A stretch of DNA of 5,400 nucleotides from Marinilabiliaceae bacterium (GTDB lineage: Bacteria; Bacteroidota; Bacteroidia; Bacteroidales; Marinilabiliaceae): contig JALVBA010000343.1 of NCBI GenBank assembly GCA_027010905.1, positions 1 to 5,400 on the forward strand, in the 5' to 3' direction. The position numbers were made by a program, and so were the translations under genes. The notes under the pieces were generated by a model that made no database searches, had not been told where the DNA came from, and saw only the letters and a list, made by a program, of their open reading frames with translations. Positions 5,067 to 5,400 of this stretch are shown here, piece by piece. Every line of letters begins with the position of its first letter. Position 1 is the first letter of the stretch.

Positions 5067-5400
5067 TATAAATTTTGGAAGGGTATATTATAACTTGACA
5101 AATTAAGCCGTAAGATTAGTCGGCAGTTGGGTCTATTCCTCACTCCCTTTGAAGAAATTATCGCTTTCGTTTTGGGCTAGCATTTCTTCCCCCTCTCCAC
5201 ACAGAGATGGGGCATGGGGGTGAGAAGAAATAGTGGAAGCAGGCAACCCCATACATTCCCTCATATATTGCACTTTATTCGGCCTTTTTCAGATTGTGCT
5301 TGTAGTGTGATTGAAGATTTAGGGAGATTGGATAGCTCCGAAGGTATGAGAAGATCATCCAACCGAACTTAATCTATAATTATATGGAAAGTGCAATCTG
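5067..5400. other. Non-coding tail with inverted repeats and no supported gene
   Basis: I find no convincing coding region on either strand. Open stretches are short, lack starts, or resemble no family I know. The region contains a GC-rich hairpin (5182-5231), a distant 10-base inverted repeat (ATTGCACTTT at 5267-5276 with its complement at 5388-5397), and a 6-base stem TTGGAT/ATCCAA at 5328-5333 and 5357-5362. It may be a structured RNA, a dispersed repeat, or the edge of an element continuing beyond the window. Confidence 0.5.
5182..5231. repeat. GC-rich hairpin with nested, competing pairings (REP-like)
   Basis: ATTTCTTC (5182-5189) and GAAGAAAT (5224-5231) are perfect 8-base arms. Inside, the C run at 5189-5193 can pair with GGGGG at 5216-5220 across a TGA bulge, extending the outer stem. 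It can instead pair with GGGG at 5209-5212, forming an inner hairpin with TCTC/GAGA and a CACACA loop. The G+C content is clearly above the surroundings. This resembles dispersed intergenic REP-type repeats; which kind is unknown. Confidence 0.5.

Noticed and set aside
5095..5123. TTGACA resembling a sigma-70 -35 element
   Set aside because: No matching -10 box at suitable spacing, and Bacteroidota promoters do not use this consensus.
5044..5223. Plus-strand open stretches through the tail after the second repeat copy
   Set aside because: The frame is preceded immediately by a stop codon, is interrupted by TAA near 5102, and contains no start; the open run through the GC-rich hairpin is probably chance.
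5281..5366. Minus-strand short frame (about 27 residues from an ATG) in the tail
   Set aside because: It is too short, has no recognisable family, and is bounded upstream by a stop codon; no evidence of coding.
1..5400. CRISPR array, tRNA or rRNA genes, transposase or toxin-antitoxin genes
   Set aside because: No regularly spaced repeats, cloverleaf or rRNA-like segments, or recognisable transposase or toxin proteins were seen on either strand.

Overview
The window comes from an AT-rich bacterial chromosome, most likely Bacteroidota and probably Bacteroidales. I infer this from three things. Start codons lack Shine-Dalgarno sequences. A perfect TAnnTTTG -7 box, the Bacteroidota housekeeping promoter element, sits just before the first gene. 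The gene families are also at home there: an HTH-ACT protein, a GT9 glycosyltransferase, ComF, and an SPFH protein with a C-terminal GYF_2 domain. The species cannot be named from the sequence.

Layout. Two genes lie on the plus strand: a 223-residue ACT-domain protein (64-735) and a GT9 heptosyltransferase-like enzyme (812-1816). The second collides tail to tail with a minus-strand ComF-family phosphoribosyltransferase (1806-2513), the two coding regions overlapping by 11 bp. A 173-bp spacer (2514-2686) holds a palindrome and a long stem-loop. Next is a minus-strand pair, read from right to left: an SPFH/band-7 protein with a GYF_2 tail (3862-4986), followed by a double zinc-ribbon protein with one C-terminal membrane helix (2687-3775). 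The last ~410 bp (4987-5400) contain the upstream region of that pair and otherwise no gene I can support, but they are rich in inverted repeats, including a GC-rich hairpin with two competing pairings.

How the genes fit together. The first three genes look like unrelated housekeeping functions: probable amino-acid sensing or regulation, envelope polysaccharide assembly, and a PRTase of the DNA-uptake family. The SPFH/zinc-ribbon pair is the most interesting unit. It resembles the poorly understood SPFH plus zinc-ribbon partners known from PspA-type envelope-stress loci such as Bacillus subtilis ydjG/ydjI, but here it stands without a visible pspA or ydjH. A nearly identical 23-bp sequence lies on both sides of this pair in the same orientation, inside the downstream stem-loop and in the upstream control region. 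Nothing here is a clear defence system or complete mobile element.
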